Source: DATCZS01 sp036525795
GTDB lineage: Bacteria > Actinomycetota > Acidimicrobiia > Spongiisociales > ZC4RG35
Direction: 5' to 3'
NCBI GenBank assembly: GCA_036525795.1
Contig: DATCZS010000111.1
Location: forward strand, 1-32,034
DNA: 32,034 bases
In this document: one piece after another, positions 1 to 7,143 of the stretch
Layout: every line of letters begins with the position of its first letter
How positions within the stretch are numbered: position 1 is the stretch's first letter
Program-made: the position numbers and the translations under genes
Notes under the pieces: model-generated
Seen by the model: only the letters and a program-made list of their open reading frames with translations
What the model was told of the DNA's origin: nothing
Databases searched by the model: none

Positions 1-13
1 GGGCAATCCCCCA

Positions 14-48
14 TTGACCGAACCCGTCGCGTAACGCATCGTGCACCC
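14..48 (+). promoter_or_regulatory. Leaderless-type promoter of the acyltransferase gene
   Basis: A -35 element TTGACC (14-19) is followed by a 17-bp spacer and a -10-like hexamer CATCGT (37-42), which ends six bases before the ATG at 49. There is no Shine-Dalgarno sequence in the gap, so the transcript probably starts at or within a base or two of the start codon. An overlapping alternative -10 is TAACGC (32-37). The motif is seen directly; promoter activity is inferred. Confidence 0.55.
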
Positions 49-1191
49 ATGGAAAACCGGGGCGAGCAGGCAACGGAGAGCGGGACCTCACAGATCAGCG
101 CTGCTCGCGACCGCTACATCGATTTCCTGCGCGCCTTCTCCCTGGTAGTGGTGGTGATATGGCACTGGGGTTTCACGATCCTCGTGGTCTCGGAAACATC
201 GGTGTCTCCCACCAACCCGATCGGGTCCACCCGCGGCCTGTGGGTTGCGACCTGGCTGCTGCAGGTGATGCCGGTGTTCTTCTTCGTGGGCGGGTACACC
301 CATCGTCTCGCATTCGACGACTACACCCCCGGTACCTCGCGACGGTTCCTCAAACGGCGGACCAGGCGCTTGCTGGTCCCCGCCCTCGGCCTCATGGCGG
401 TATGGGCGGCCATCGGCATCGTCCTGGAGATCGTGATGGATCCGGCCTGGACCTGGTCGGCGGTGATCCTGGTGCTCTCGCCCCTCTGGTTCCTGGCGGT
501 CTATGTCGTTCTCGTGCTGATCGCGCCGGTGGCGATCCGGGCACACTGGCGCTGGGGCGAACTGGTCCCGGTCTGGTTGCTGGGCCTCGCCGGCGTGCTC
601 GACGTGCTCCGCTTCTCGCACGGTCAAGGGTGGGCGGCCTGGGTCAACTTCGGGGTCATCTGGGGACTGGCACATCAGCTCGGCTTCCAGTACGACCGGC
701 TGATCGAGACCACCAAGCGCGTGGGATGGATGTTCTTCTGGGGCGGGCTCTTCGCCCTCATCGCCCTCACCAACATGGGCTTCTATCCCCGCTCGCTGGT
801 GGGAGTGCCCGGAGACCGGTTCTCCAACATGGGTCCTCCCACCCTCACGATCGTGGCCCTCATCTTCCTCCAGATCGGAGTGGTGGTGCTGGTTCGCGAT
901 CGCGTGCTCCACAGGCTGGAGCACGACGAGCGCTGGCAGCGGGCGGCCTCGTGGATGACCGTCAACGGCATGCCCCTCTACCTCTTCCACTCCACCGGGA
1001 TGGCGGTCGTGGTCGCCGTCGGCTACACCGCGTTCGGATACCGCCCGCCCGCAGAGCCAAACCTCGAATGGTGGCTCACCCGTCCGCTGTGGATCGTCCT
1101 GCCGCTCATCGCCACCCTGCCGCTATTGAATGTGTATCGCCGGGTGCTGGCCGGAACTCCCCCGCTCGAGGCATCGGAGCACGCGGGATAG
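49..1191 (+). CDS. Acyltransferase 3 family membrane protein
   Basis: A polytopic inner-membrane protein of 380 aa, the usual size for acyltransferase 3 (OatA/NodX-type) enzymes, which move acyl groups onto sugars or other membrane or envelope substrates. After a short hydrophilic N-terminus, residues 22-40 carry the family signature (RYIDFLRAF then a hydrophobic run ending WHW), with the conserved His at about residue 39. About ten hydrophobic segments follow, including a late membrane segment preceded by the NGMPLYLFH sequence. The substrate cannot be read from the sequence, and the neighbours (two exported propeller-like proteins) only hint at an envelope role. The ATG at 49 is placed six bases after a -10-like hexamer, consistent with leaderless expression. 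Confidence 0.85.
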   Translation: MENRGEQATESGTSQISAARDRYIDFLRAFSLVVVVIWHWGFTILVVSETSVSPTNPIGSTRGLWVATWLLQVMPVFFFVGGYTHRLAFDDYTPGTSRRFLKRRTRRLLVPALGLMAVWAAIGIVLEIVMDPAWTWSAVILVLSPLWFLAVYVVLVLIAPVAIRAHWRWGELVPVWLLGLAGVLDVLRFSHGQGWAAWVNFGVIWGLAHQLGFQYDRLIETTKRVGWMFFWGGLFALIALTNMGFYPRSLVGVPGDRFSNMGPPTLTIVALIFLQIGVVVLVRDRVLHRLEHDERWQRAASWMTVNGMPLYLFHSTGMAVVVAVGYTAFGYRPPAEPNLEWWLTRPLWIVLPLIATLPLLNVYRRVLAGTPPLEASEHAG

Positions 1192-1250
1192 CGGCGAGGC
1201 CCCGATCCGTTGGGGAAGGTCGCCGACGATCGGTTGTCTCCGCCCACCGG

Positions 1251-1256
1251 TACGCT
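1251..1256 (+). promoter_or_regulatory. -10 element (TACGCT) close to a start codon
   Basis: TACGCT ends seven bases before the ATG at 1264, the spacing expected if transcription begins at the start codon. The 9-mer TACGCTCGA here recurs identically at 18715-18723 in front of another gene. No convincing -35 is visible. Confidence 0.45.
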
Positions 1257-1263
1257 CGACTCG

Positions 1264-2460
1264 ATGGGTCTCCGCTCTTCGCCGATCCTCCTGGTGGCGA
1301 TCGCCCTCGCGGCATGCACGCCTTCTCCGCGGGCGCCCGAAACGACCGAGGCGCCGGCGCCGACCGACAGCCGATTGGTCGTGGTGGACACCGATGGGTC
1401 GGTGGTCACCATCAGGCCCGACGGCTCGGATCCGGTCCAGATCGCCGGGGGCGGGGGCGGCCGCCTCTTCTTTCAACCGCAGTGGTCGCCGCAGGCCGAC
1501 AAAGTGGCGTGGGGCGAGTCGACAGGGGAAGGCTATGCGGTGGCCGTTGCCAGGGCAGACGGCAGCGAACCCTCCACCTACCCCACCTTCGGCCTTCCCT
1601 TCTACCTCGCCTGGTCGCCGGACGGCAGCCGTCTGGTCGCGCTGTACAACAACGCCCAGAGCAGGGTGGAGGCCCGCGTCATCGACGTCGGCGCCGGTGA
1701 GGCGACCGTGCTCGGGTCCGCCCGGCCCTACTACTTCTCGTGGAGTCCCGACTCGACCCGAATCGTCGCCAATCGCAACGGCCAGACGCTCGACGTGATC
1801 GAGGTCGGCGGCGGTGTCACAACGATCGAAGAGGGCTCTCTCACCTATCTGGCTCCGGCGTGGACCGATGCGGGCATCTTCCACCTCGGACCCAGCGGGC
1901 TCGCCCTCGGCGACGACAGCGGGCGGTCGACCGTACTGGCCGGCGTCCCGCATGCGGCCTGGTTCGCACCGAACCGCGACGGCTCGAAGCTCGCGGTGCT
2001 CGCCCTCGGCGGGGAGGACGACGGGCCCCGCGAGCTGACCGTGGCCCTCGACCCTGCGCCCGATCTCACCCCCAACACCCTGTCCGTGATCGACGTCGCC
2101 ACCGGTGAGATCGAAATCGTGACCTCAGAGCGCACCGCGGGGTTCTTCTGGAGTCCGGACGGCCGGGCCCTCGCCGTCCTGGTCGCCGGTCAGGCCCCCG
2201 GTCAGCTCCAGTGGGTGGTGTGGCGCGATGGGTCGAGCTCACGGCTGACGTCCTTCGAGCCGCCGCAGTCATTCGTGCTGAGTGTCCTGCAGTTCGCCCC
2301 GCAGTACTCGCTGTCGCTGCACCTGTGGTCCCCCGCATCGGACGCCCTGGCATTCCCGGGGGAGATCAGAGGCCGATCCGGGGTCTGGGTTCAACCCGTG
2401 GACGGCGGCGATCCGGTTCGCGTCGCCGGCGGGGATTGGGTGGCCTGGTCGAATCGATGA
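1264..2460 (+). CDS. TolB/PD40-type beta-propeller lipoprotein
   Basis: A predicted exported lipoprotein of 398 aa. Residues 1-18 form a lipoprotein signal peptide with the lipobox L-A-A-C and the acylated Cys at about residue 18, followed by a Pro/Thr/Ala-rich tether. The rest is built of repeated blades with the PD40 signature, such as LAWSPDGSRLVAL, FSWSPDSTRIVA and FFWSPDGRALAVL, which form a beta-propeller in TolB-like proteins. Such propellers usually bind proteins or ligands outside the membrane; no catalytic residues are evident. I chose the ATG at 1264 over an in-frame TTG at 1210 because it places the signal peptide at the N-terminus and lies seven bases after a TACGCT -10 element. 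The partner or ligand is unknown. Confidence 0.8.
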   Translation: MGLRSSPILLVAIALAACTPSPRAPETTEAPAPTDSRLVVVDTDGSVVTIRPDGSDPVQIAGGGGGRLFFQPQWSPQADKVAWGESTGEGYAVAVARADGSEPSTYPTFGLPFYLAWSPDGSRLVALYNNAQSRVEARVIDVGAGEATVLGSARPYYFSWSPDSTRIVANRNGQTLDVIEVGGGVTTIEEGSLTYLAPAWTDAGIFHLGPSGLALGDDSGRSTVLAGVPHAAWFAPNRDGSKLAVLALGGEDDGPRELTVALDPAPDLTPNTLSVIDVATGEIEIVTSERTAGFFWSPDGRALAVLVAGQAPGQLQWVVWRDGSSSRLTSFEPPQSFVLSVLQFAPQYSLSLHLWSPASDALAFPGEIRGRSGVWVQPVDGGDPVRVAGGDWVAWSNR

Positions 2461-2610
2461 AGGCGATGTGACGGCACAGACGATCGCGACATCGCGGCCG
2501 GCCGGCACACACCTGCGCACTCCGACAGGCGATGCCCGCACTCGACGGCCACACCGGCGGACATTCGTGCCAAGCTGGCCACCGAAACGGCACGTCCCAC
2601 AGGCCGGACG

Positions 2611-2616
2611 GATAAT
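2611..2616 (+). promoter_or_regulatory. -10 element (GATAAT)
   Basis: GATAAT lies eight bases before the ATG at 2625, at leaderless spacing. A GAGGA at 2618-2622 could mimic a Shine-Dalgarno, but it is only two bases from the ATG, too close to act as one. No clear -35 is seen. Confidence 0.4.
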
Positions 2617-2624
2617 CGAGGACC

Positions 2625-3824
2625 ATGAGCGTGATCACCGTAGGCGGCGCCGAGCCGGAACAGGACCGGCTCCCGGACGAGCCCACCCCCGGCCGTCAGG
2701 GTCCGCTGCTGCTCGCCGCCGGCCTGTTGGTGGGGCTCACCATGGGGGCTGTGTTCGCCGGCGGTGACACCGAACCCGCGGTCACCACGACGACCCAGCC
2801 CGACAGCGTGATCTCTCCCTCTGCGGCGCCGACCACGACCACGACCACCATCGCGGTCCCCGTGTCCCGGCTCGCCACGATGGCCCCCGGCCTCACCGAC
2901 ACGCTCGTGATGGTCTCCATCGAATCGAGCGGGGTCGACGGAATGACCGTGTGGGAACCGGCCGGCCGCAGCCCGGTACCGGCCAACCTCCCGGTGGGCC
3001 GGATGTCGATCGACTCCACCCACCAGTGGCTGGCAAGCCTCACCGTTTCGCGCTACTCCGAACGCGGTGCGCTGTGGGTGGGAAACGCCGCCTACCTGGA
3101 ACCGCTGGCGGTCGACGTGCTGGGAATGGCCTGGCACAGCCGTCTTCCGGGGGAGCTCGTGTGGACCGAGGTCGACGGCGACCGTGCCTCCCTCATGCGA
3201 GCGGGACTGGTACCGGGCCGATCCGCCGCCCCTGTGGAGCTCATCGCGATGGAATCACCGGCCGTTCCCGTCTGGTGGACCGATGTCGGTGTCGTGGTGC
3301 TCGACGAAGCCACAGCCACGCTCCGCCTGATCAGCCCGGAGGGAACCGCCCGGACCCTCGTCATCGCCGAGTTCCTCTCCGGCTCACCGTCGGTCGCGGC
3401 GGTCATCGATGCCGAAGGAAACTCACTCCTGATCGCCCCCGACCTGAGCGTCCTCGCCGAAGCCCCGTGGGGCCCGACGTGTCGCTCGGGTGCATTCGCC
3501 GGGCTGGGTTTCGATCCGGTGACCAGCATCGCCCTCCACTGCGTGCGTCCGGAAGGCTCGACCTTCGAACTGTGGCGGGTCGACCTGTCGGGTACGGGCT
3601 CGGTTGGGCCTGTCGCCGAGCAGTCTCACGTGGTTGCGGCGCCCAACGGGGTGGACCCGGGCTGGACATCCGATGGCGGCCTCGCCTACATCGCCGACCC
3701 CCATCCGCTTCGCCCCAGCACGGAGTTGATCTTCGTTCGCCCCGCCGGTGGCACGGTGATCACCGTCACCCACCCCGGCCGGGTCACCCAGATCGAGTCG
3801 ATTCGGTTCAACGTCCAACGTTGA
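2625..3824 (+). CDS. Membrane-anchored exported protein, propeller-like, function unknown
   Basis: A 399-aa protein with one membrane segment at about residues 27-46, preceded by a short acidic cytoplasmic tail. Two threonine-rich runs at roughly residues 53-76 form a flexible linker into a large extracytoplasmic domain. That domain shows alternating short beta-strand-like stretches with Trp, Asp and Gly turns (for example MAWHSRLPGELVWTEVDGD), resembling a degenerate beta-propeller, but no PD40 or WD40 motif is clean. It follows the propeller lipoprotein by 164 bp and has its own -10-like element, so it may be separately transcribed but functionally related. I do not recognise a named family. 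It ends 34 bp before the convergent acyl-CoA dehydrogenase gene. Confidence 0.7.
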   Translation: MSVITVGGAEPEQDRLPDEPTPGRQGPLLLAAGLLVGLTMGAVFAGGDTEPAVTTTTQPDSVISPSAAPTTTTTTIAVPVSRLATMAPGLTDTLVMVSIESSGVDGMTVWEPAGRSPVPANLPVGRMSIDSTHQWLASLTVSRYSERGALWVGNAAYLEPLAVDVLGMAWHSRLPGELVWTEVDGDRASLMRAGLVPGRSAAPVELIAMESPAVPVWWTDVGVVVLDEATATLRLISPEGTARTLVIAEFLSGSPSVAAVIDAEGNSLLIAPDLSVLAEAPWGPTCRSGAFAGLGFDPVTSIALHCVRPEGSTFELWRVDLSGTGSVGPVAEQSHVVAAPNGVDPGWTSDGGLAYIADPHPLRPSTELIFVRPAGGTVITVTHPGRVTQIESIRFNVQR

Positions 3825-3858
3825 GAGCGCGGTCGGCGGAGAGGGCCCGCACCGGCGG

Positions 3859-5040
3859 CTACTGGAAGGCGGCGAGGCCCGTGATCGAGTTCCCCATGAT
3901 CAACGTGTGGATCTCGTTGGTGCCCTCGTATGTGTAGACCGTCTCGAGGTTGGCCATGTGGCGGAACACCGGATACTCCAGCGTGATCCCGTTTCCGCCC
4001 AGGATCGAACGGGCGACACGGGCCACGCCGAGTGCCTGCTCGACGTTGTCCTTCTTCCCGAATGAGATCTGGTCGGGAGTGAGGGTGCCGTCGTCCTTCC
4101 TCCGGCCGAGATGGAGAGCCACGAGGTTTGCCCGGTTCACGGCCACCATCATGTCGACCAGCTTCTTCTGGGTGAGCTGGAAGCCTGCGATCGGACGGTC
4201 GAACTGGACCCGCTCGCCGGCATACTCGAGAGCCGCCTGGTAGCAGGCCCGGGCGGCGCCGGCCGCTCCCCACAGGATCCCGAACCGGGCCTCGTTCAGA
4301 CACGAAAGCGGGCCGCGCATCGACGACACCCCGGGGAGCCGGAACTCGTCGGGCACGCGCACGTCGTCGAAGGCCAGTTCGGCGGTGACGGAGGCCCGCA
4401 GGCTGGCCTTGTGATGGATCGGCTGGGCGGCGAAGCCCGCTGCATCGGTGGGGACGATGAACCCTCGAATGCCCTCGTCGGTTCGCGCCCAGACGATGGC
4501 GATGTCGGCGATGGTCCCGTTGGTGATCCACATCTTGGATCCGTTGATGATCCAGTCGCCCCCGTCGCGACGAGCGTGGGTGCGCATCGAGGCCGGGTCT
4601 GAACCCGAGTCTGACTCGGTGAGGCCGAAACATCCGATCACATCTCCTTCGGCCATGCGGGGGAGCCACGTCTGCTTCTGCTCCTCCGAGCCGAACTTCC
4701 AGATCGGGAACATCGACAGAGAACCCTGCACCGACATGAAGCTGCGGATGCCCGAGTCGCCGTATTCCAGCTCGCGGCACGCCAACCCGTAGGCGACGTT
4801 GCTCGTGCCGGCGCATCCGTACCCGTCCAGATGCATGCCGAACAGCCCGAGCGCCCCCATCTCCTTGGCGAGCCCATCCGGCAGCACACCGTCCTCCCAC
4901 CATGTGGAGATACCGGGGAGGATCCGGTCGGCGACGAACGACCGCACGGTGTCGCGCACCATTCTCTCCTCGTCGGAGAGCAGGTCGTCCACGGCGAGGA
5001 AGTCGAGTGGGTCGGGCCGGATGAAGGAGAGCTCGGACAT
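3859..5040 (-). CDS. gcdH: Glutaryl-CoA dehydrogenase-like acyl-CoA dehydrogenase
   Basis: A 393-aa FAD acyl-CoA dehydrogenase. It resembles glutaryl-CoA dehydrogenase, which oxidises and decarboxylates glutaryl-CoA to crotonyl-CoA in lysine, tryptophan and aromatic breakdown. Family marks in order are RELEYGDSGIRSFMSVQ, retaining the Glu, Arg and Ser that in GCDH contact the substrate carboxylate; CFGLTESDSGSDP for FAD binding; SLRASVT; and TYEGTNEIH, whose Glu is the catalytic base. The C-terminus ITGLAAF also matches GCDH. The ATG at 5040 gives the normal N-terminus, and longer in-frame starts lack homology. A GATACT hexamer ends seven bases upstream and no Shine-Dalgarno is present, suggesting a leaderless message. 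No electron-transfer flavoprotein gene is nearby. Another short-chain acyl-CoA substrate remains possible. Confidence 0.85.
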   Translation of the reverse strand: MSELSFIRPDPLDFLAVDDLLSDEERMVRDTVRSFVADRILPGISTWWEDGVLPDGLAKEMGALGLFGMHLDGYGCAGTSNVAYGLACRELEYGDSGIRSFMSVQGSLSMFPIWKFGSEEQKQTWLPRMAEGDVIGCFGLTESDSGSDPASMRTHARRDGGDWIINGSKMWITNGTIADIAIVWARTDEGIRGFIVPTDAAGFAAQPIHHKASLRASVTAELAFDDVRVPDEFRLPGVSSMRGPLSCLNEARFGILWGAAGAARACYQAALEYAGERVQFDRPIAGFQLTQKKLVDMMVAVNRANLVALHLGRRKDDGTLTPDQISFGKKDNVEQALGVARVARSILGGNGITLEYPVFRHMANLETVYTYEGTNEIHTLIMGNSITGLAAFQ

Positions 5041-5047
5041 GGGGTGA

Positions 5048-5053
5048 AGTATC
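5048..5053 (-). promoter_or_regulatory. -10 element (GATACT, minus strand)
   Basis: On the minus strand GATACT ends seven bases before the ATG at 5040, at the leaderless spacing seen elsewhere in this window. It lies between this gene and the stop of the upstream gene at 5138, so the dehydrogenase probably has its own promoter. Confidence 0.35.
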
Positions 5054-5137
5054 GCAGGCCGGCGATCTCCGGTCGCCCGGGACCGATCGGCGGTCACTGG
5101 CGGTCGGCCGGACACCGAAGGCGCCGGCGCCGCCGCC

Positions 5138-5902
5138 TCAGTTGCTGTAACCCACTGCCATCGGGGCCGCCCACCGTGTGACGAGACTGGCATACGCATC
5201 TCCGGCGGCCGACCAATCGCCGCCGGCCAGCGCGTCGAGCGCCCTCCAGACCTCCGCGACGGAGGAGTCCATGATGAGTGCGGCCTCGCTGAAGGCCGCC
5301 GCCACCGAGCCGTAGTCGAGCTCCACCATTGCGTCGGCCGGGAATCCGTCCAGCCACTCACGCAACTCGCTCACCTCCGACGCGATCGCTTCGGCGACCT
5401 CGACGGACGCCAGGATCTCGAGACAACGCCTAAGGCGATCCATCGCCTGGCGATACCCCACCCGATAGCGGACCGAGGACCGGGAACCCGTCCCCACCAG
5501 CTCCTTCGCCGACGGGTCGAATGGCACGAACCAGCGGAGCGGCACGTGCCACGCCGATGTGAGGATGTGGGCGCGGGCGGCGGGGTCCTCTTCGCGCAGC
5601 GCCGCCAGCTCCCGGGCGGCTGCCCTCGCCACCTCCTCGGGCACCACGGACGCCGAGCCGAGCTGTCCGTAGGCGCGCTTGACCGCCAGCACCCCCTCCA
5701 GGATCCGCAGGCGTGGCGTACGCGGACACACGTACCCCCGTCCGTTCCAGTGAGAGCCGATTCCGTCTTCGCTCATCGGCTCGACGGTGATCCCGTATCC
5801 GCCGTCGTACGCCTGCACCTCGTGGTGCCCGACCCGCGCCAGACCCCGCACCCTCAACCGGTCCTCGGGGAGGTACACGCGCAGAAACGCCGTCCTGATC
5901 AT
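5138..5902 (-). CDS. Conserved-looking hypothetical protein, 254 aa
   Basis: I do not recognise this 254-aa soluble protein. It has no signal peptide or membrane segment. The N-terminal third (MIRTAFLRVYLPEDRLRVRG onward) looks beta-rich and contains two aromatic and Gly-containing patches. The C-terminal two thirds are rich in Ala, Glu, Leu and Arg and look helical (for example VARAAARELAALREEDPAAR). No catalytic motif stands out. It is divergent from the leucine dehydrogenase/E1 operon and shares its 143-bp intergenic region, which holds a palindromic candidate operator, so co-regulation is possible. A TACCCT hexamer on the minus strand (5912-5917) lies nine bases before the ATG. Coding is supported by high-GC codon usage over a long frame and by the fit to its neighbours. 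Confidence 0.65.
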   Translation of the reverse strand: MIRTAFLRVYLPEDRLRVRGLARVGHHEVQAYDGGYGITVEPMSEDGIGSHWNGRGYVCPRTPRLRILEGVLAVKRAYGQLGSASVVPEEVARAAARELAALREEDPAARAHILTSAWHVPLRWFVPFDPSAKELVGTGSRSSVRYRVGYRQAMDRLRRCLEILASVEVAEAIASEVSELREWLDGFPADAMVELDYGSVAAAFSEAALIMDSSVAEVWRALDALAGGDWSAAGDAYASLVTRWAAPMAVGYSN

Positions 5903-5991
5903 CTGCGCCGGAGGGTACCCACTGTCGGGTTCGAGACCGTCGGCTGCCGGGATCGGTCCCTTCGTCCCGTCGCCCTGGGACCACTCCTCCC

Positions 5992-6019
5992 TTCACACCA
6001 TGCACTCGGTGCATAGAGT
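5992..6019 (+). promoter_or_regulatory. Promoter of the leucine dehydrogenase/E1 operon
   Basis: A near-consensus -35 TTCACA (5992-5997), a 16-bp spacer and a -10 TAGAGT (6014-6019) form a standard promoter. Transcription would start near 6026, leaving about 20 nt of leader. That leader contains a GAAAG Shine-Dalgarno (6034-6038) seven bases before the GTG at 6046. The geometry supports GTG 6046 over the upstream TTG at 6022 as the start. Confidence 0.5.
6000..6014. promoter_or_regulatory. Palindromic candidate operator
   Basis: ATGCACTCGGTGCAT is a perfect inverted repeat with 6-bp arms (ATGCAC/GTGCAT) around a 3-bp centre. It sits between the -35 and -10 elements of the leucine dehydrogenase promoter, where a bound repressor would block RNA polymerase. 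The symmetry is seen directly; binding by a regulator is inferred, and which one is unknown. Confidence 0.45.
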
Positions 6020-6045
6020 GGTTGCCAGTCGACGAAAGCGTTCAG

Positions 6046-7128
6046 GTGACGGTGTTCGAGTCGGTCGGGGCAGACGGACATGAACAGGTGATGTACGGTT
6101 TCGACCCGGTATCCGGGCTCCGGACGATCATCGCCATCCACTCGACAGCCTTGGGTCCCGCGCTCGGCGGGACCCGTTTCTTTGCCTACGGCAAGGAGGA
6201 CGAGGCGCTGATCGACGTGCTCAGGCTCTCCAGGGGAATGAGCTACAAGGCGGCCGCCGCCGGGCTCGACCTCGGCGGCGGAAAGGCCGTGATCATCGGT
6301 GACCCCCTCACCGACAAGTCCGAGCGGCTGTTCCGTGCGTACGGCCGGCTGGTGGACTCGCTACGCGGCCGCTACATCACCGCCGAAGACGTCGGGACCA
6401 CCACCCGCGACATGGAGCTCGTTCGCCGTGAAACACGTTGGGCCGTAGGCACCTCGATGGCCGAAGGCGGGTCGGGAGACCCGTCCCCGGTCACCGCCCG
6501 CGGCCTGTTTGCCGCACTGACGGCGGTGGCCGAGCGCCTCTGGAACAGCTCCGAGGTCGGCGGTCGCCGGGTTGCGGTTCAGGGCGTGGGCAAGGTCGGC
6601 GCCGCGTTCGTTCGTCTGCTGGTGGAGGCGCGAGCCGAGGTGATCGTTGCCGACACCTATGAGCCCGCCGCCGTGAAGGTGGCCGAGCAGTTCGGGGTGA
6701 AGATGGTCGACCCGGAGGACATCGCGTCCGTCGACTGCGACGTCTTCTCCCCCTGCGCCCTCGGCGCCGGCATCAACCCGACCACCATCCCGCGCCTCGG
6801 ATGCCAGGCGGTCGTGGGCTCGGCCAACAACCAGCTCGCCACCGACGAGGACGCCGACCGCCTCGCCGCCGCAGGGATCCTCTACGCCCCGGACTTCGTC
6901 GTGAACGCCGGAGGGCTCATCAACGTCTACGAGGAGTTGCGGGGATACTCCAAGAACCGGGCGCTGCACCGGGTGGATTCGATCAAGATGGCGACCCGGC
7001 GAGTACTCGACCAGGCGGACCGGGACGGCGTCAACCCGCACGTCGCGGCCGTTCGCGTCGCCGAGCGCCGGATGAAGGAGATCGGGGACCTGCGACGGTT
7101 CCGGCGGGGCGGCGACGACCGCAACTGA
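6046..7128 (+). CDS. Leucine/valine (branched-chain amino acid) dehydrogenase
   Basis: A 360-aa NAD-dependent amino acid dehydrogenase of the Glu/Leu/Phe/Val family. It reversibly deaminates Leu, Val or Ile to the 2-oxoacid and ammonia. The N-terminal domain carries TALGPALGGTR and GMSYKAAAAGLDLGGGK. Numbered from the GTG at 6046 its lysines are K68 and K80, the substrate-binding and catalytic lysines of leucine dehydrogenases. The Rossmann domain has VQGVGKVG and an acidic residue at the end of the next strand (VIVADTYE), which favours NAD. Length and numbering support the GTG at 6046; a TTG at 6022 lies ahead of the predicted transcription start. The fused E1 gene begins 15 bp after its stop, so the pair forms an operon for amino acid deamination followed by oxoacid decarboxylation. 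Exact substrate preference is not decided. Confidence 0.88.
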   Translation: MTVFESVGADGHEQVMYGFDPVSGLRTIIAIHSTALGPALGGTRFFAYGKEDEALIDVLRLSRGMSYKAAAAGLDLGGGKAVIIGDPLTDKSERLFRAYGRLVDSLRGRYITAEDVGTTTRDMELVRRETRWAVGTSMAEGGSGDPSPVTARGLFAALTAVAERLWNSSEVGGRRVAVQGVGKVGAAFVRLLVEARAEVIVADTYEPAAVKVAEQFGVKMVDPEDIASVDCDVFSPCALGAGINPTTIPRLGCQAVVGSANNQLATDEDADRLAAAGILYAPDFVVNAGGLINVYEELRGYSKNRALHRVDSIKMATRRVLDQADRDGVNPHVAAVRVAERRMKEIGDLRRFRRGGDDRN

Positions 7129-7130
7129 AC

Positions 7131-7138
7131 GGGAGGAG
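7131..7138 (+). promoter_or_regulatory. Strong Shine-Dalgarno of the E1 gene
   Basis: GGGAGGAG lies five bases before the ATG at 7144, in the 15-bp gap after the leucine dehydrogenase stop codon. It is one of the strongest ribosome sites in the window and fixes this start. Confidence 0.75.
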
Positions 7139-7143
7139 ACCAG

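Noticed and set aside
6022..6045. TTG at 6022 as the start of leucine dehydrogenase
   Set aside because: The predicted transcription start falls downstream of it, and GTG 6046 gives a Shine-Dalgarno and the family lysine numbering.
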